Virus record (IMG/VR): IMGVR_UViG_3300044684_000179
Span: 1-56,718 of that record
Strand: one strand, 5' to 3'
Length of the DNA stretch: 56,718 nucleotides
Source: a virus
Position numbers and translations under genes: made by a program
Part shown: piece after piece, positions 24,474 through 32,305 of the stretch
Layout of the letters: each line of letters begins with the position of its first letter
Numbering within the stretch: the first letter of the stretch is position 1
Notes under the pieces: model-generated
Told to the model about the DNA's origin: nothing
Databases searched by the model: none
The model's input: only the letters and a program-made list of their open reading frames with translations

Positions 24474-24497
24474 GCTGGTCCTTCTTGTGTGGTGTGG

Positions 24498-25001
24498 TTA
24501 CTTGATGTCCAGGCGCTTGCCGCGCTGGATAACGGCGCCGGGCACTTCGCGCCCAGCCAGCAGGGCCTCTTTCAGCTTGGCCTTGTTAATCTCTTCGTGC
24601 TCGGGGACGAGGGTGAAGAACTCGGCGGGCGCGAACTTCAGCTTGTCCTCATCCACGATCACCAGCGAAGGCGGGTTCGTCTTCACCTTCACATCGAACT
24701 GCACGCCCTTCACTTGGTCGGTGCGAGCCAGCTCCAGGCAGGCGAGCAGGTAGTCGCGCAGGCGGTCGGCCTTTGCTACGCGCGCCTTTAGGCGCTTGTC
24801 CATGTCGTCGCGCGCCGCCTTGATTGCCACCGCCTCGGCTTCGAGGTTCTTGATGAATGCCGCGACAGCGCGCACCTTTTCTTCGAGGTCGCCGCTGATC
24901 GCGTCGAGCGTGTCTTGGAAGGTCTGGTCGTCGAGGTCCAGCGCTTCGAGCTTCGACAGGTCAGCGCGGAACGCCGCGGCGATCTCGTAGAGGTTGCTCA
25001 T
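24498..25001 (-). CDS. Siphovirus Gp157 family protein
   Basis: 167 residues. MSNLYEIAAAFRADLSKLEA, a long coiled coil (DLEEKVRAVAAFIKNLEAEA) and the C-terminal KTNPPSLVIVDEDKL ... VPEHEEINKAKLKEALLAGR match the Gp157 family, usually beside recombination/SSB genes. Streptococcus phage Sfi homologues were linked to phage resistance; here a role in recombination is inferred from neighbours. Overlaps the ATPase gene by four bases. Confidence 0.85.
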   Translation of the reverse strand: MSNLYEIAAAFRADLSKLEALDLDDQTFQDTLDAISGDLEEKVRAVAAFIKNLEAEAVAIKAARDDMDKRLKARVAKADRLRDYLLACLELARTDQVKGVQFDVKVKTNPPSLVIVDEDKLKFAPAEFFTLVPEHEEINKAKLKEALLAGREVPGAVIQRGKRLDIK

Positions 25002-25921
25002 TGCATCGCCCCCTGGTGCTCGGCGCCGTTCACCGGCGGCAAGCCGCTGAGGCGCCGCTGGATGCTCCTGAAGAACCGCGCCGGCAGCTCGTCGAGGTTC
25101 TGCACCCGGTAGGCGCCGCAAATGCGGTCGATGGCTTCGCGGTCGGCCAACTTGCGCAGCTCGGCAAGCTGCGCCGGGCTCATCAGCTCCACGCCGTCTT
25201 CGTTGAAGCGCGGGGCGGTGCTGGGCGCCGGCTCCGCGGTCGCGCTGTTGAGCCAGCCGAGCATCTTGTCGCCCGTGTCAATGCCCGGCGTGAACAGTTG
25301 GCCGTCGAACAGGCGGGTGCGGTCCTTCGTTGCCTGGGCCACGTGATGCGCGTCGATCTCGAACATCACGGTGAACTCGTATTCGATGCCGTCGCGCATC
25401 ACCGGGGCCATGCCGACCTTCTTTGGCACCTGCCTGCCGCGGCTGTCGGTCTCCAGCACGTACTCGGTTTTCGAGCGCATCGTTGCGATGACGTGGCACG
25501 GGCTCTGCAGCATCGCTTCGACCAGTGCGTTGTGGCCTGGGGTTACCTGACGCCACGCCGCGAAGTTGTTGGTGCCGCGGTCGGCCAACTTGCCCTGCTT
25601 GTCCAGGCTGCCGCCTTCGCCTGCCCAGGCATGCGAGAGGCTGTCGATGATGATGGTGGTGTAGCCGGCCTTCTCGAACTCGCGGATGGCCTGCACATAG
25701 CGCTCGGGGCTGTATGGCGGCCCCAGCTCGATCACGTCGAACTCGCCAAGGTCTTCGTACAGCTCGGCAGAACCGCGTTCGGTGTCGATCACGCCCACCT
25801 TGCCGCCGGCCGAAAGGCCGAAGGCAATGAGCAGCGCCGAATAGGTCTTGCCTGCGCCACTCGGCGCTGCGATGCCAACGCGCATCTTTGCGCGCCTCCG
25901 TTGTGCTTTGCGGATTTCCAT
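24998..25921 (-). CDS. RecA-like AAA ATPase (Sak4-like recombinase)
   Basis: 307 residues. Walker A is GIAAPSGAGKTYSALLIA near the N-terminus (about 16-33); Walker B-like TTIIIDSLSHAW follows. The RecA-core layout, the size and the pairing with SSB match Sak4-type single-strand annealing ATPases of phages. The C-terminal region (LMSPAQLAELRKLADREAID; RVQNLDELPARFFRSIQRRL) may be a protein-interaction tail. A CTACC palindrome overlaps the region just before the ribosome site. Confidence 0.85.
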   Translation of the reverse strand: MEIRKAQRRRAKMRVGIAAPSGAGKTYSALLIAFGLSAGGKVGVIDTERGSAELYEDLGEFDVIELGPPYSPERYVQAIREFEKAGYTTIIIDSLSHAWAGEGGSLDKQGKLADRGTNNFAAWRQVTPGHNALVEAMLQSPCHVIATMRSKTEYVLETDSRGRQVPKKVGMAPVMRDGIEYEFTVMFEIDAHHVAQATKDRTRLFDGQLFTPGIDTGDKMLGWLNSATAEPAPSTAPRFNEDGVELMSPAQLAELRKLADREAIDRICGAYRVQNLDELPARFFRSIQRRLSGLPPVNGAEHQGAMQ

Positions 25922-25930
25922 GTGTGACTC

Positions 25931-25945
25931 CTATCCTTTTGGTAG
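25931..25945 (-). promoter_or_regulatory. Palindrome site 4, fused to the ribosome site of the Sak4-like gene
   Basis: On the minus strand CTACCAAAAGGATAG, immediately followed by GAG of the ribosome site, 9 bases before the ATG. Repressor binding here would overlap the translation start region. Confidence 0.6.
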
Positions 25946-25982
25946 TCGAGACGGGCGCACCTATCCCGCGGGCAGGTGCGGG

Positions 25983-26348
25983 TTAGGTCTTCGCGTTGGC
26001 CGCGTTCACCTCGCTCGCGGCGCGGTCTCGAATCTCGGCCGCAACCTCGAACACGTCAGGCGCCTGCATCTCCTGGCCGGCGAGCTTGAGCACGGCCCGC
26101 GTCATGGATGCGGCGATGGTGGTCGCGGTGTCATAGAGCTTGTCGGCGTCGGTGGCCTCGATCAGCTCCGCAGACACCAGCAGCCCCAGCAGCTCGCGAA
26201 TCGTCGCACTCATCGAGAGCAGAGAGGCTGTGTGGTACACGGCCAGCGTGAAGGGCTCGCCGTGGGTCTTGAGCAGCGCCTCAAAGGTTGGCGTCATGTC
26301 ACAGTACACGGCGCGCACCTCCGCGCCGCGGTCGTCGTTCTCTGGCAT
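25983..26348 (-). CDS. Hypothetical helical protein (121 aa)
   Basis: Start chosen at the ATG with AGGAGCC upstream. The protein is largely helical (FEALLKTHGEPFTLAVYHTA; LLGLLVSAELIEATDADKLY; AASMTRAVLKLAGQEMQAPD). It is preceded by the best-looking sigma-70-like promoter of this operon. No family recognised. Confidence 0.65.
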   Translation of the reverse strand: MPENDDRGAEVRAVYCDMTPTFEALLKTHGEPFTLAVYHTASLLSMSATIRELLGLLVSAELIEATDADKLYDTATTIAASMTRAVLKLAGQEMQAPDVFEVAAEIRDRAASEVNAANAKT

Positions 26349-26392
26349 GTTGGCTCCTGTCCAGTCCCAGCCCACCACGGGCCGGTAAGCGA

Positions 26393-26422
26393 ACTATACT
26401 GCCAAAATGGTAGCAAAAGCAA
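26393..26422 (-). promoter_or_regulatory. Promoter with palindrome site 5 in its spacer
   Basis: On the minus strand TTGCTT (26422-26417), an 18-base spacer, then TATAGT (26398-26393). The palindrome CTACCATTTTGGCAG (26413-26399) occupies the spacer directly before the -10 box, so a bound repressor would block RNA polymerase. It drives the 121-residue protein and genes after it. The A-rich stretch beyond it on the plus strand contains CAAAACAGTC and CAAAACAGCC repeats. Confidence 0.6.
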
Positions 26423-26494
26423 GCGGTGCAACCAAAACAGTCGCAAAACTCGCCAAAACAGCCAAATCAGGCCATCCAACAGCGGCGGCGCCGC

Positions 26495-27040
26495 CTACTC
26501 CGGCTGCACCAGCCCGAACCGCTCGAAGTCGGCCCGTATGCGTGCTTCGGTGGGCATGAACACCCGGCTCAGTGCGTCCTTGAGGCGGTACTCGGCCCGC
26601 ATCACCGTCGTGTGGCTCACGTCGAGCTGCCGGGCGAGGGTTCGCAGGGTGGGTGTGCCGGGCTCACAGTTGGCGCAGTAGCGGCGCAAAACGGGCTCCA
26701 GGGGCACGCGCGAGCCTTGGAGGCAGTCGCGCACCTCGGGGAGCGCCAAAAGCGCCCGAATCGCCCGTTCCTTGGCCGCGCCGCGGGCAAAGAATGCCGA
26801 AACGTAGTCGGCGCCGTGCGGCTGCTCCAGCCGGCTCACGTAGCGGCGAATGAGTGCCCCCTGTGCGTGCCAGTCGCGCGCCACCATGCCGCGCGCTCGG
26901 CCGCGGCCGGTCGGCGTGAGCCACTGCGCGAGCGGCGGCCGGGCCATCACCGGGTAGTGCTCGATGTCGAACGCGAAGCGCAGCGCCGCGTCGATGCTCT
27001 GGAACAGCGCGCCGTCGGCAACCTTCGTCAGCTCGACCAT
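26495..27040 (-). CDS. HTH protein, possible antiterminator/late regulator
   Basis: 181 residues; ATG overlapping the upstream stop. RPPLAQWLTPTGRGRARGMV in the first half and a clear helix-turn-helix in the second (PTLRTLARQLDVSHTTVMRA, then EYRLKDALSRVF). The ending promoter-proximal to a new transcription unit and the single HTH suggest a regulator of late genes, comparable to Q-like proteins in position (end of a replication segment), but no family identity was established. Confidence 0.6.
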   Translation of the reverse strand: MVELTKVADGALFQSIDAALRFAFDIEHYPVMARPPLAQWLTPTGRGRARGMVARDWHAQGALIRRYVSRLEQPHGADYVSAFFARGAAKERAIRALLALPEVRDCLQGSRVPLEPVLRRYCANCEPGTPTLRTLARQLDVSHTTVMRAEYRLKDALSRVFMPTEARIRADFERFGLVQPE

Positions 27041-27261
27041 CAGAAGCACGCCTTCACTGCGACGCGCACGGCGTCGTTGCCGATGGCGGCAACCGTGGTT
27101 GAGCCGGCCGACGATCCGATCCCCCTCGTCGTCAAGGCGGCCTCGATGGCGTCGGCAGCGAGGCGCCGCACAACAGCGCTGAGAATGCGCGCCGACGAAT
27201 CGGCGTCCAGTGGCGTTTCGGCGATGGCTTGGCAGATGAGGTCTACCGGCTCGTCGCTCAT
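27040..27261 (-). CDS. Hypothetical protein (73 aa)
   Basis: MSDEPVDLICQAIAETPLDA then SSARILSAVVRRLAADAIEA. Helical and small; overlaps both neighbours. Unknown role. Confidence 0.6.
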   Translation of the reverse strand: MSDEPVDLICQAIAETPLDADSSARILSAVVRRLAADAIEAALTTRGIGSSAGSTTVAAIGNDAVRVAVKACF

Positions 27262-27644
27262 GGCGTCACGGCCTCCACGTTGAAGCCGCCGCCGTCCTTG
27301 CGGATCAGCCAGCAGCGAAAGGGGAACGATGCTGCGGCCACCTTGAGCTTCACGCGCGCGTCGTCGCGCATGAAGCCCTTGGTTTCGCGCAGCTCAAGCA
27401 CGCCGTCCGCGGCGAGCACCGCGAAGTCCGGCGTGTAGCGGCAGTCGTCGCCGAGCTTGAGCGTGATGCCCTCGAAGCGCCACCACAGGATGAGACCCTG
27501 GCGCAGCTCAAGGTCAAGCTGCGCAGCGTAGGCGCTTTCAAGCTGGTTCATCCGCGGCTTCGGCAGGGCGCCGAGGCCGGGCTTCGCCTTGCCGCCGCCC
27601 GCCGGCAGCAGCAGCCCGAGGTCTTTGGCGCGAATCGGCTTCAC
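27258..27644 (-). CDS. DUF1064 family nuclease-like protein
   Basis: 128 residues from a GTG overlapping the Ref-like gene stop (GTGA). QLESAYAAQLDLELRQGLIL then FEGITLKLGDDCRYTPDFAV and LELRETKGFMRDDARVKLKV is the DUF1064 pattern: E, PDF and E-x-K residues of a PD-(D/E)XK nuclease. Phage members are thought to process recombination intermediates. Adjacent Ref-like nuclease supports a DNA role. Confidence 0.8.
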   Translation of the reverse strand: MKPIRAKDLGLLLPAGGGKAKPGLGALPKPRMNQLESAYAAQLDLELRQGLILWWRFEGITLKLGDDCRYTPDFAVLAADGVLELRETKGFMRDDARVKLKVAAASFPFRCWLIRKDGGGFNVEAVTP

Positions 27645-27928
27645 GCTGCAGCACCTAGCAACTCGTGCTGCACCTCGCGCAGCAGCTCGCGCTCGGGCCA
27701 GAACGTGCGCGCCCACAGTTTCGTTCCGATGGTGTGGATGCCGTACTTGCCGCGGTGGTGTGGGTAGCAGAGCGGGATCGTGTCGAAGTCGCTGGCGCGC
27801 ATGCGCCCGGTGCCCTCGCGCACGTGATGCACCTCGGCTGGCGTTTCGCCAAGCTGCAGCTTGCGGCAGACAATGCAGCACATTGCTGCGACGCGTCCCA
27901 TGTGACGCTTCTCCGCTTCGGTGCTCAT
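27641..27928 (-). CDS. Ref-like HNH nuclease (P1 Ref family)
   Basis: 95 residues: MCCIVCRKLQLGETPAEVHH, then VREGTGRMRASDFDTIPLCY and PHHRGKYGIHTIGTKLWART. The CxxC, HH and HxxxxGxH-type pattern is that of the recombination enhancement function nuclease (RecA-dependent in phage P1). P1 Ref is about twice as long; this protein holds only the C-terminal nuclease domain, as usual for this subfamily. Confidence 0.85.
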   Translation of the reverse strand: MSTEAEKRHMGRVAAMCCIVCRKLQLGETPAEVHHVREGTGRMRASDFDTIPLCYPHHRGKYGIHTIGTKLWARTFWPERELLREVQHELLGAAA

Positions 27929-28131
27929 GCCAGCTTGCGCTCCGCAATCCAGTCGAGCAGCCGCCGCGCATTCACCCGGATGATGTGGCCGCGCGGCCCG
28001 TAGTACAGCGTTTCTCCGCGGGGCATGTCGCCTGGGCGCTTGGCGCCGGGCGCGAAGTGCAGCTCGACCGCGCTGAGGCCCGCCCGGATGGCCGCTTCAG
28101 CTTGCGCTCGCATTTGAACCGCCGCGTTCAC
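27925..28131 (-). CDS. Small hypothetical protein (68 aa)
   Basis: GTG start overlapping the upstream stop. Contains QAEAAIRAGLSAVELHFAPG and TLYYGPRGHIIRVNARRLLD. Possible small DNA-binding or alpha/beta protein; not recognised. Confidence 0.55.
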   Translation of the reverse strand: MNAAVQMRAQAEAAIRAGLSAVELHFAPGAKRPGDMPRGETLYYGPRGHIIRVNARRLLDWIAERKLA

Positions 28132-28697
28132 GCCGGCACCTCGTAGCGCTCGCGCCAGTCGCGGTACTCGGCCATCAGCCGGCGAAACAGCGCCGCAGCC
28201 TGAGCGCTGTGGTCCAGCTCGCGGCGGCTGTCCACCCGGCAGCGCTTGCGCATGTACTCGGCCGCCATCTCGGGGCCGCTTTTGGCGCGATCTACCAGTC
28301 CGTCGCGGGCCAATGAGGCGAACCGCTGAAAATCCTCGGTCGCGCAAATGATGGCTGCGTCGCGCGCGAGAGCACCGCCCTTGCTGGCTTGCGAGCAGCC
28401 CGGCGCATGATGATCCTTCGTGCCCGACTTGCATTCGAGGCACAGCCACCGCTCGGCGCCCGCGGGGCCTTTCGGCGGCTCCTGTGCGGCCTGCACCGGC
28501 TGTTCGTCGTCGCCGATCTCCACGAGCACGCACGCGAGGCGCTGGCCGGCGGTATTGCCCTTGCGGACGGTCATAGCGCGAAAGGCTTCGAGGTCGGAGG
28601 GGTCGGCCAGCCAGAACGTCACCTTGCAGCCGCTGTTGTGCGACTCGCTCCAGCCGGCAAGCTGCACCTCGCCTTGAAACGTCGGCTGAACGTTCAC
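28128..28697 (-). CDS. Hypothetical protein with Cys cluster (189 aa)
   Basis: GTG start overlapping the upstream stop (GTGA). The N-terminus (MNVQPTFQGEVQLAGWSESH; GCKVTFWLADPSDLEAFRAM) is beta-rich; the centre has LCLECKSGTKDHHAPGC (possible zinc site) and the C-terminus is helical (AEYMRKRCRVDSRRELDHSA). This N-terminal domain recurs in betaproteobacterial phages without known function. Confidence 0.65.
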   Translation of the reverse strand: MNVQPTFQGEVQLAGWSESHNSGCKVTFWLADPSDLEAFRAMTVRKGNTAGQRLACVLVEIGDDEQPVQAAQEPPKGPAGAERWLCLECKSGTKDHHAPGCSQASKGGALARDAAIICATEDFQRFASLARDGLVDRAKSGPEMAAEYMRKRCRVDSRRELDHSAQAAALFRRLMAEYRDWRERYEVPA

Positions 28698-28804
28698 CGA
28701 TGCACCTCCTGCGCGTGCGGGCGCTCGGTGATCGCGACCAGCGCGACGAGCGGGCTGATGAGAAGCGCGAACAACACGAGGGCGCAGAACATGATGCGTT
28801 TCAT
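28694..28804 (-). CDS. Tiny membrane protein (36 aa)
   Basis: MKRIMFCALVLFALLISPLV then ALVAITERPHAQEVHR: one hydrophobic helix and a charged tail. ATG and stop both overlap neighbours by four bases, and GGAGGAT precedes the start. Function unknown. Confidence 0.6.
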   Translation of the reverse strand: MKRIMFCALVLFALLISPLVALVAITERPHAQEVHR

Positions 28805-29142
28805 CGAACGATCCTCCAGTGGGGTTGCATGCGAGCGTGACTGCGCACGTCGCGGCTCTTGTTCCATTCGCCTGTGCGCTCGATGAGGCCGCGACGCGCC
28901 ATCAGCAACGTCACCGCGCCCCAGGCGTTTGGCGACGGCGGCGCCTTCAGGCCGCACAGCAGCGCGAAGTCGCGGGCGCCCTCGAACAGCGCCCCGCGCG
29001 ATCCGGCCTGGCTGAAGAACTGCAGCGCCAGCGCGATGGCGCGGTCCTGCCATTCATCGCCGGCATTGCGCAGCACTCGCGCGCAGTCGAGGTCGCGCGC
29101 CTCAACCGACCCTTCGAGATCAATACGCAGTTGGGTAGACAT
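28801..29142 (-). CDS. Hypothetical protein (113 aa)
   Basis: MSTQLRIDLEGSVEARDLDC then ARVLRNAGDEWQDRAIALAL and MARRGLIERTGEWNKSRDVR. A winged-helix-like end (LMARRGLIERTG) may bind DNA. Start chosen as the ATG that avoids a long overlap; it still overlaps the upstream gene by 23 bases. Confidence 0.6.
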   Translation of the reverse strand: MSTQLRIDLEGSVEARDLDCARVLRNAGDEWQDRAIALALQFFSQAGSRGALFEGARDFALLCGLKAPPSPNAWGAVTLLMARRGLIERTGEWNKSRDVRSHARMQPHWRIVR

Positions 29143-29662
29143 CCTCGATACGCTCCAGCGCTTCGGCGACGTGCGCCATGTGGTTGGTGGCAACAGCCTT
29201 GGCGGGCGGCTGTTGGCGGCCCTCCATGGACGTGATGAACGAGCCCAACATCACTTGGGCTCGATAGACCCAATGCCGGTATCCCTTCACGGGGCGGCGC
29301 GTGCCGTCCGGCATGTGGACGCAGTTGCTCGGGTCTAGGTCGTAGCCGTGCGTCGCAAGGCGTGTCCATGCTTCGCGCATGCGCTGCTCGTCCTCGGCGC
29401 CGGTGCGCAGCCGCGAGAAGTAGCGCAGGCCGATGACGATCTCGTTGGTGAGCGGCCCGTGCGCGCGGTTCATGTGGTCAGTGATCGACGGCCACAGCAG
29501 CGACGAGGCGCCGAAGTGATACGAGCAAAGCCACTCGCCGCCGTCGCCCACACTGCCCGCCAGCAGGCAACCGTGCGCCGCACAGTTGTGCGACAGCGGC
29601 CGGCTACTGTCCGCATTGGCGGCGCTCGCCTTGTCGGGCACGAGTCCCTTGAAGCCCTTCAT
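29120..29662 (-). CDS. Hypothetical protein with Cys/His cluster (180 aa)
   Basis: HNCAAHGCLLAGSVGDGGEW followed by LCSYHFGA gives a four-ligand Cys/His site near the N-terminus. The centre (FSRLRTGAEDEQRMREAWTR) and end (RHWVYRAQVMLGSFITSMEG) are helical. It directly follows the replication initiator and may be part of the replication set; unknown otherwise. Confidence 0.65.
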   Translation of the reverse strand: MKGFKGLVPDKASAANADSSRPLSHNCAAHGCLLAGSVGDGGEWLCSYHFGASSLLWPSITDHMNRAHGPLTNEIVIGLRYFSRLRTGAEDEQRMREAWTRLATHGYDLDPSNCVHMPDGTRRPVKGYRHWVYRAQVMLGSFITSMEGRQQPPAKAVATNHMAHVAEALERIEDVYPTAY

Positions 29663-30456
29663 GCCGCAGCCCCTTCACGCTGATCGTGATAGCGACCCTC
29701 GGCGACCTTCACGAAGTTCGTCGGCAGCATGAGCCAATCGAAGTCGGCGCGGAACGCGCGCTGACCGGCTCCGCGAGGCGGCACGCGGCCCATGAGGAAG
29801 CGCGAGCGCTTCACGTGCGCGAACAGGTTGCGAAAGAACTGCAGCCCCTCGGCCTGCGGCAGCTTGTCCGCGGCGCATACCTCGCGCCAGCGCGCTTGCA
29901 CGTAGCGGCGGCGCGAATCGTTGAGCACCGCCACCTGCGGCAGCTCTGGCAGCTCCGCGGCGTATGCCTCGACGATGGCCTCGTAGGGGCAGGGCGGCAC
30001 CTTGTAGCCATCCACCTCGCCTACCGCTGCGCGCACGATGTCGCTCAAATCCGCGACCGCCGGCGCATCGTCAGCCGCCTGCGCGTCAGAACCCTCGCGA
30101 ACCCTCGCGAACAGTCGCGACTCGGTTGTCAGCTCGGGCAGCTTGGACTTCGAGGGCTTGTCGATCTTCTGGTGCAGCAGCCAGTTCGTGATCTGGATGT
30201 AGGTGTTACCTTCGATGCGGTAGCGCGCGATGCAGTCCTGCGATTCCAGCTCGTCGAGCCAGCGCGGGATGAGCGCCTTCGCGTCGTCGTCGTAGGGGTA
30301 GAGCTTGCCGGCGATGAGATCGGGATGCCCCCGAAGCCGGCCCTCGTCGTCGGCCATCGTGAACAGCAAGATGAAGCACAGTCGTGCCTCCCTGCTCACG
30401 CGGCCCAGGCTCTCCGATTCGGGCAGCTCGGGCTTGATAGTGCGAATGCGAGGCAT
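29659..30456 (-). CDS. Replication initiator-like protein
   Basis: 265 residues. The N-terminus MPRIRTIKPELPESESLGRV, then SREARLCFILLFTMADDEGR and LRGHPDLIAGKLYPYDDDAK, is a well-known winged-helix domain of phage replication proteins (O-/DnaD-like). The C-terminal part (RYVQARWREVCAADKLPQAE; FFRNLFAHVKRSRFLMGRVP) resembles helicase-loader or DNA-binding regions. The middle of the gene contains three tandem 10-base repeats (30091-30120), so the origin may lie within this gene, as in lambda O. Confidence 0.8.
   Translation of the reverse strand: MPRIRTIKPELPESESLGRVSREARLCFILLFTMADDEGRLRGHPDLIAGKLYPYDDDAKALIPRWLDELESQDCIARYRIEGNTYIQITNWLLHQKIDKPSKSKLPELTTESRLFARVREGSDAQAADDAPAVADLSDIVRAAVGEVDGYKVPPCPYEAIVEAYAAELPELPQVAVLNDSRRRYVQARWREVCAADKLPQAEGLQFFRNLFAHVKRSRFLMGRVPPRGAGQRAFRADFDWLMLPTNFVKVAEGRYHDQREGAAA
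30091..30120. repeat. Three tandem decamers (ACCCTCGCGA type), origin candidate
   Basis: ACCCTCGCGA, ACCCTCGCGA and ACAGTCGCGA follow one another with no gap inside the replication gene. Similar phased units occur at 40601-40650, 40781-40820 and 43734-43763. Confidence 0.6.
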
Positions 30457-30469
30457 GGCCTACCCCGCA

Positions 30470-30859
30470 TCAAGCTGCTGTCGCGATAGCGGCGGCGCGC
30501 TCTGCAAGCCCTTCGGCCTCGCGCGCCAGCTCGCGCACCTCTTCCGGCGTGCCCGCGCGCTCGGCGCGCGCCAGCGCTTCGCGCGCCGAGCGCAACGCAC
30601 TCTCTGCGCGCAGCTTCTGGATTTCCGCGCGCTTCTTCTTCAGCTCGACAGCCGGCAGCATCAGACGGTCCAGGGTGAGCACGTTGCCGCTGGCCGCAAT
30701 GAGGCGATGCGCGAGGTTCGCGCTGGGCCGCTTGCGGTAGTTGACGATGTGTTCGAGGTACTTCACGCCCACCTGCTTGCCGTGTTCGTCTACGCACTTG
30801 GCAGCAAGCGCCTTGACGGCTTCCCTGCCGTACTGCTCGCGGTACTCGAAGAGGTCCAT
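30470..30859 (-). CDS. Cro-like DNA-binding regulator
   Basis: 129 residues, first gene of the leftward early operon. VDEHGKQVGVKYLEHIVNYR then KRPSANLAHRLIAASGNVLT is a helix-turn-helix of the Cro/CI type that selects among related operators, followed by a coiled coil (ELKKKRAEIQKLRAESALRS). Divergent from the repressor gene across the 480-base immunity region, which is the classic lysis-lysogeny arrangement. The DNA target may be the CTACC palindrome. Confidence 0.7.
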   Translation of the reverse strand: MDLFEYREQYGREAVKALAAKCVDEHGKQVGVKYLEHIVNYRKRPSANLAHRLIAASGNVLTLDRLMLPAVELKKKRAEIQKLRAESALRSAREALARAERAGTPEEVRELAREAEGLAERAAAIATAA

Positions 30860-30928
30860 GTGTTGTCGTGTTCCTGTGAACTAGGGGGTGTCGGCGACCG
30901 CCTTGTGCGTGGCAGGTCGCAGTAAGCG

Positions 30929-30943
30929 ATAACAAAAAGGTAG
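30929..30943 (-). promoter_or_regulatory. Palindrome site 6 at the early leftward promoter
   Basis: Minus strand CTACCTTTTTGTTAT, followed by CG. The left half of the palindrome has changed so that GTTAT/TTATCG could serve as the -10 box, as in site 10 (40560), where TATATT overlaps the site end. Located 70 bases before the Cro-like start codon. Confidence 0.5.
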
Positions 30944-31221
30944 CGAACAGGCAGAGAGTACCGGGTTGCGGCAAGAAAGGCAACACGGCCAGGGCAATCC
31001 CTAGAGCCGCACGCGGACGATGCCTTACCTATGTGCGTGGCGTGATCTCGATGCGAACGCAAGCGCCGCGGCGCGATCTCGGTATAGGTGCGGTAGTTGC
31101 TACCAAATCGCTTGCGCGTGGTAGCCATTGCGCAAACGCCGGTAACTCATTGGTGACTAATACCGCTGTAAGCGCGGCTTACCCGATGCCACAATGCACG
31201 CACCCGCCCGACGGGTGCCGG

Positions 31222-31236
31222 CTACCAATTAGGTTG
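31222..31236 (+). promoter_or_regulatory. Degenerate palindrome over the repressor -35 box
   Basis: CTACCAATTAGGTTG: its right half contains the first bases of TTGACA (31234-31239), so binding would affect repressor transcription (autoregulation). Confidence 0.45.
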
Positions 31237-31262
31237 ACATGAGCGGGCATAGCAACCATATT
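31234..31262 (+). promoter_or_regulatory. Repressor promoter
   Basis: TTGACA (31234-31239), a 17-base spacer and CATATT (31257-31262). It gives a leader of about 70 bases before the repressor ATG at 31342. Confidence 0.6.
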
Positions 31263-31341
31263 GGCACCAGTAGAAACCCGGCACCCAAATGCCGCCCGAT
31301 GCGCTACCGCGTGTCGATCAACTTCACGGGATGGACTAGCA

Positions 31342-31935
31342 ATGCGTACCCAAGCAGTTAAAGAACCGTTCAATGTCGCTCTCGTGAGCGTCAAAAGCCG
31401 TCCCGTCAAACGGAGCCCCGGGAGTGCTGCCTTGGCCTCAGATAAGAGCATCTACGACATTCGATTCGAGAACTTCCAGCTACTGTTCTCGGCCTTCAAG
31501 GTAAAGCTCAAGCGTGACTTCCCCGGCGAGCCGGATCGAGGCATGCTGCGCAAGTTCGCAAGCCGCGCCGGCCTCGACGAGCGCTATGCGAGCCACCTGA
31601 ATGTGCGTCGCAAGACAGTGGGCAGCAACACGGCCCGCTCGATGGAGACGGCGCTCGGCTTGCCGGTGAACTTCATGGATCACCCGCACCCCGAGCTGGG
31701 CGAGGAAGCGGTCATTGCGCTGTTGGAGGGCCGCAAGCCTGAGCTGCGTCAGGTGCCTAGCCAAGGCGCGATGCCGGGGCTTCCCGACCTAAGCACCGAC
31801 AAGGGCCTGGAGACCTTCGTCAAGGCTGCGGTGGACGTGTACCGCTGGAGCCCGGAGCGCGCGCAGGCCGCGATGGTTGCGCTGCTGCTCGAACGCCTGA
31901 GCAAGGGCGGTAAGGATGACGGTAACGGTTCCTGA
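31342..31935 (+). CDS. Phage repressor (HTH)
   Basis: 197 residues; a single rightward gene facing away from the Cro-like gene. LRKFASRAGLDERYASHLNV then RRKTVGSNTARSMETALGLP is a lambda-repressor-like HTH whose second part (ARSMETALGLPVNFMDHPHP) is common in phage repressors. There is an N-terminal extension (FENFQLLFSAFKVKLKRDFP) and a C-terminal helical tail, but no S24 self-cleavage domain, so induction by RecA-driven cleavage is not expected from this protein. The start is uncertain; other in-frame starts lie upstream (TTG 31261). Confidence 0.7.
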   Translation: MRTQAVKEPFNVALVSVKSRPVKRSPGSAALASDKSIYDIRFENFQLLFSAFKVKLKRDFPGEPDRGMLRKFASRAGLDERYASHLNVRRKTVGSNTARSMETALGLPVNFMDHPHPELGEEAVIALLEGRKPELRQVPSQGAMPGLPDLSTDKGLETFVKAAVDVYRWSPERAQAAMVALLLERLSKGGKDDGNGS

Positions 31936-32070
31936 TTGAGTGCAGAACTACCATTGAAGTACCCGTCACCACTGCCTATACTGGTCGCTCGACCTGTGAC
32001 GGGTGACACGCTCTAGCGCCCGTTGCGTGCAGTGGTCCGGCAGGCTCAGTCTTTGAGCCACCCAGCAGCC

Positions 32071-32304
32071 ATGATGGTCGAACAGTTGAACAACATCAGG
32101 GCGGCACGGGCCGGCAAACGTATGGGTACGCTAGAACAGGGTGCAGCACGGGAGAACGCATTTGTCGCAATGCTGGAGAAGGTTCCGGCAGAGCAGCGTG
32201 CGGAGGTGCTGCGCGAGCTGATTACCCTGGCAAATCTTCACACGGTCCCCATCATTGACGACGAGGAACCGGAGCCGCCGGCAGCCGCTCTACTCGCGGC
32301 CTGA
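32071..32304 (+). CDS. Small helical protein downstream of the repressor
   Basis: 77 residues from ATG 32071. MMVEQLNNIRAARAGKRMGT then AMLEKVPAEQRAEVLRELIT: helical with acidic end. It lies 135 bases after the repressor and probably in the same transcript. Could be a partner of the repressor; unrecognised. An alternative start is TTG 32023. Confidence 0.55.
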   Translation: MMVEQLNNIRAARAGKRMGTLEQGAARENAFVAMLEKVPAEQRAEVLRELITLANLHTVPIIDDEEPEPPAAALLAA

Positions 32305-32305
32305 A

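Larger units (their letters stand above)
30860..31341. promoter_or_regulatory. Divergent immunity/control region
   Basis: 482 bases without a supported gene between the Cro-like gene (leftward) and the repressor gene (rightward). It holds the leftward early promoter region with a palindrome copy (30929-30943), several GGTAG/CTACC half-sites (31092-31104 GGTAGTTGCTACC; 31120-31124; 31222-31236), an inverted repeat ACCCGCCCGACGGGT (31202-31216) and a sigma-70-like rightward promoter (31234-31262). Confidence 0.65.

Noticed and set aside
31261-31341. Upstream TTG start adding 27 residues to the repressor
   Set aside because: This segment overlaps the promoter -10 (31257-31262), so it could not be fully transcribed from that promoter.
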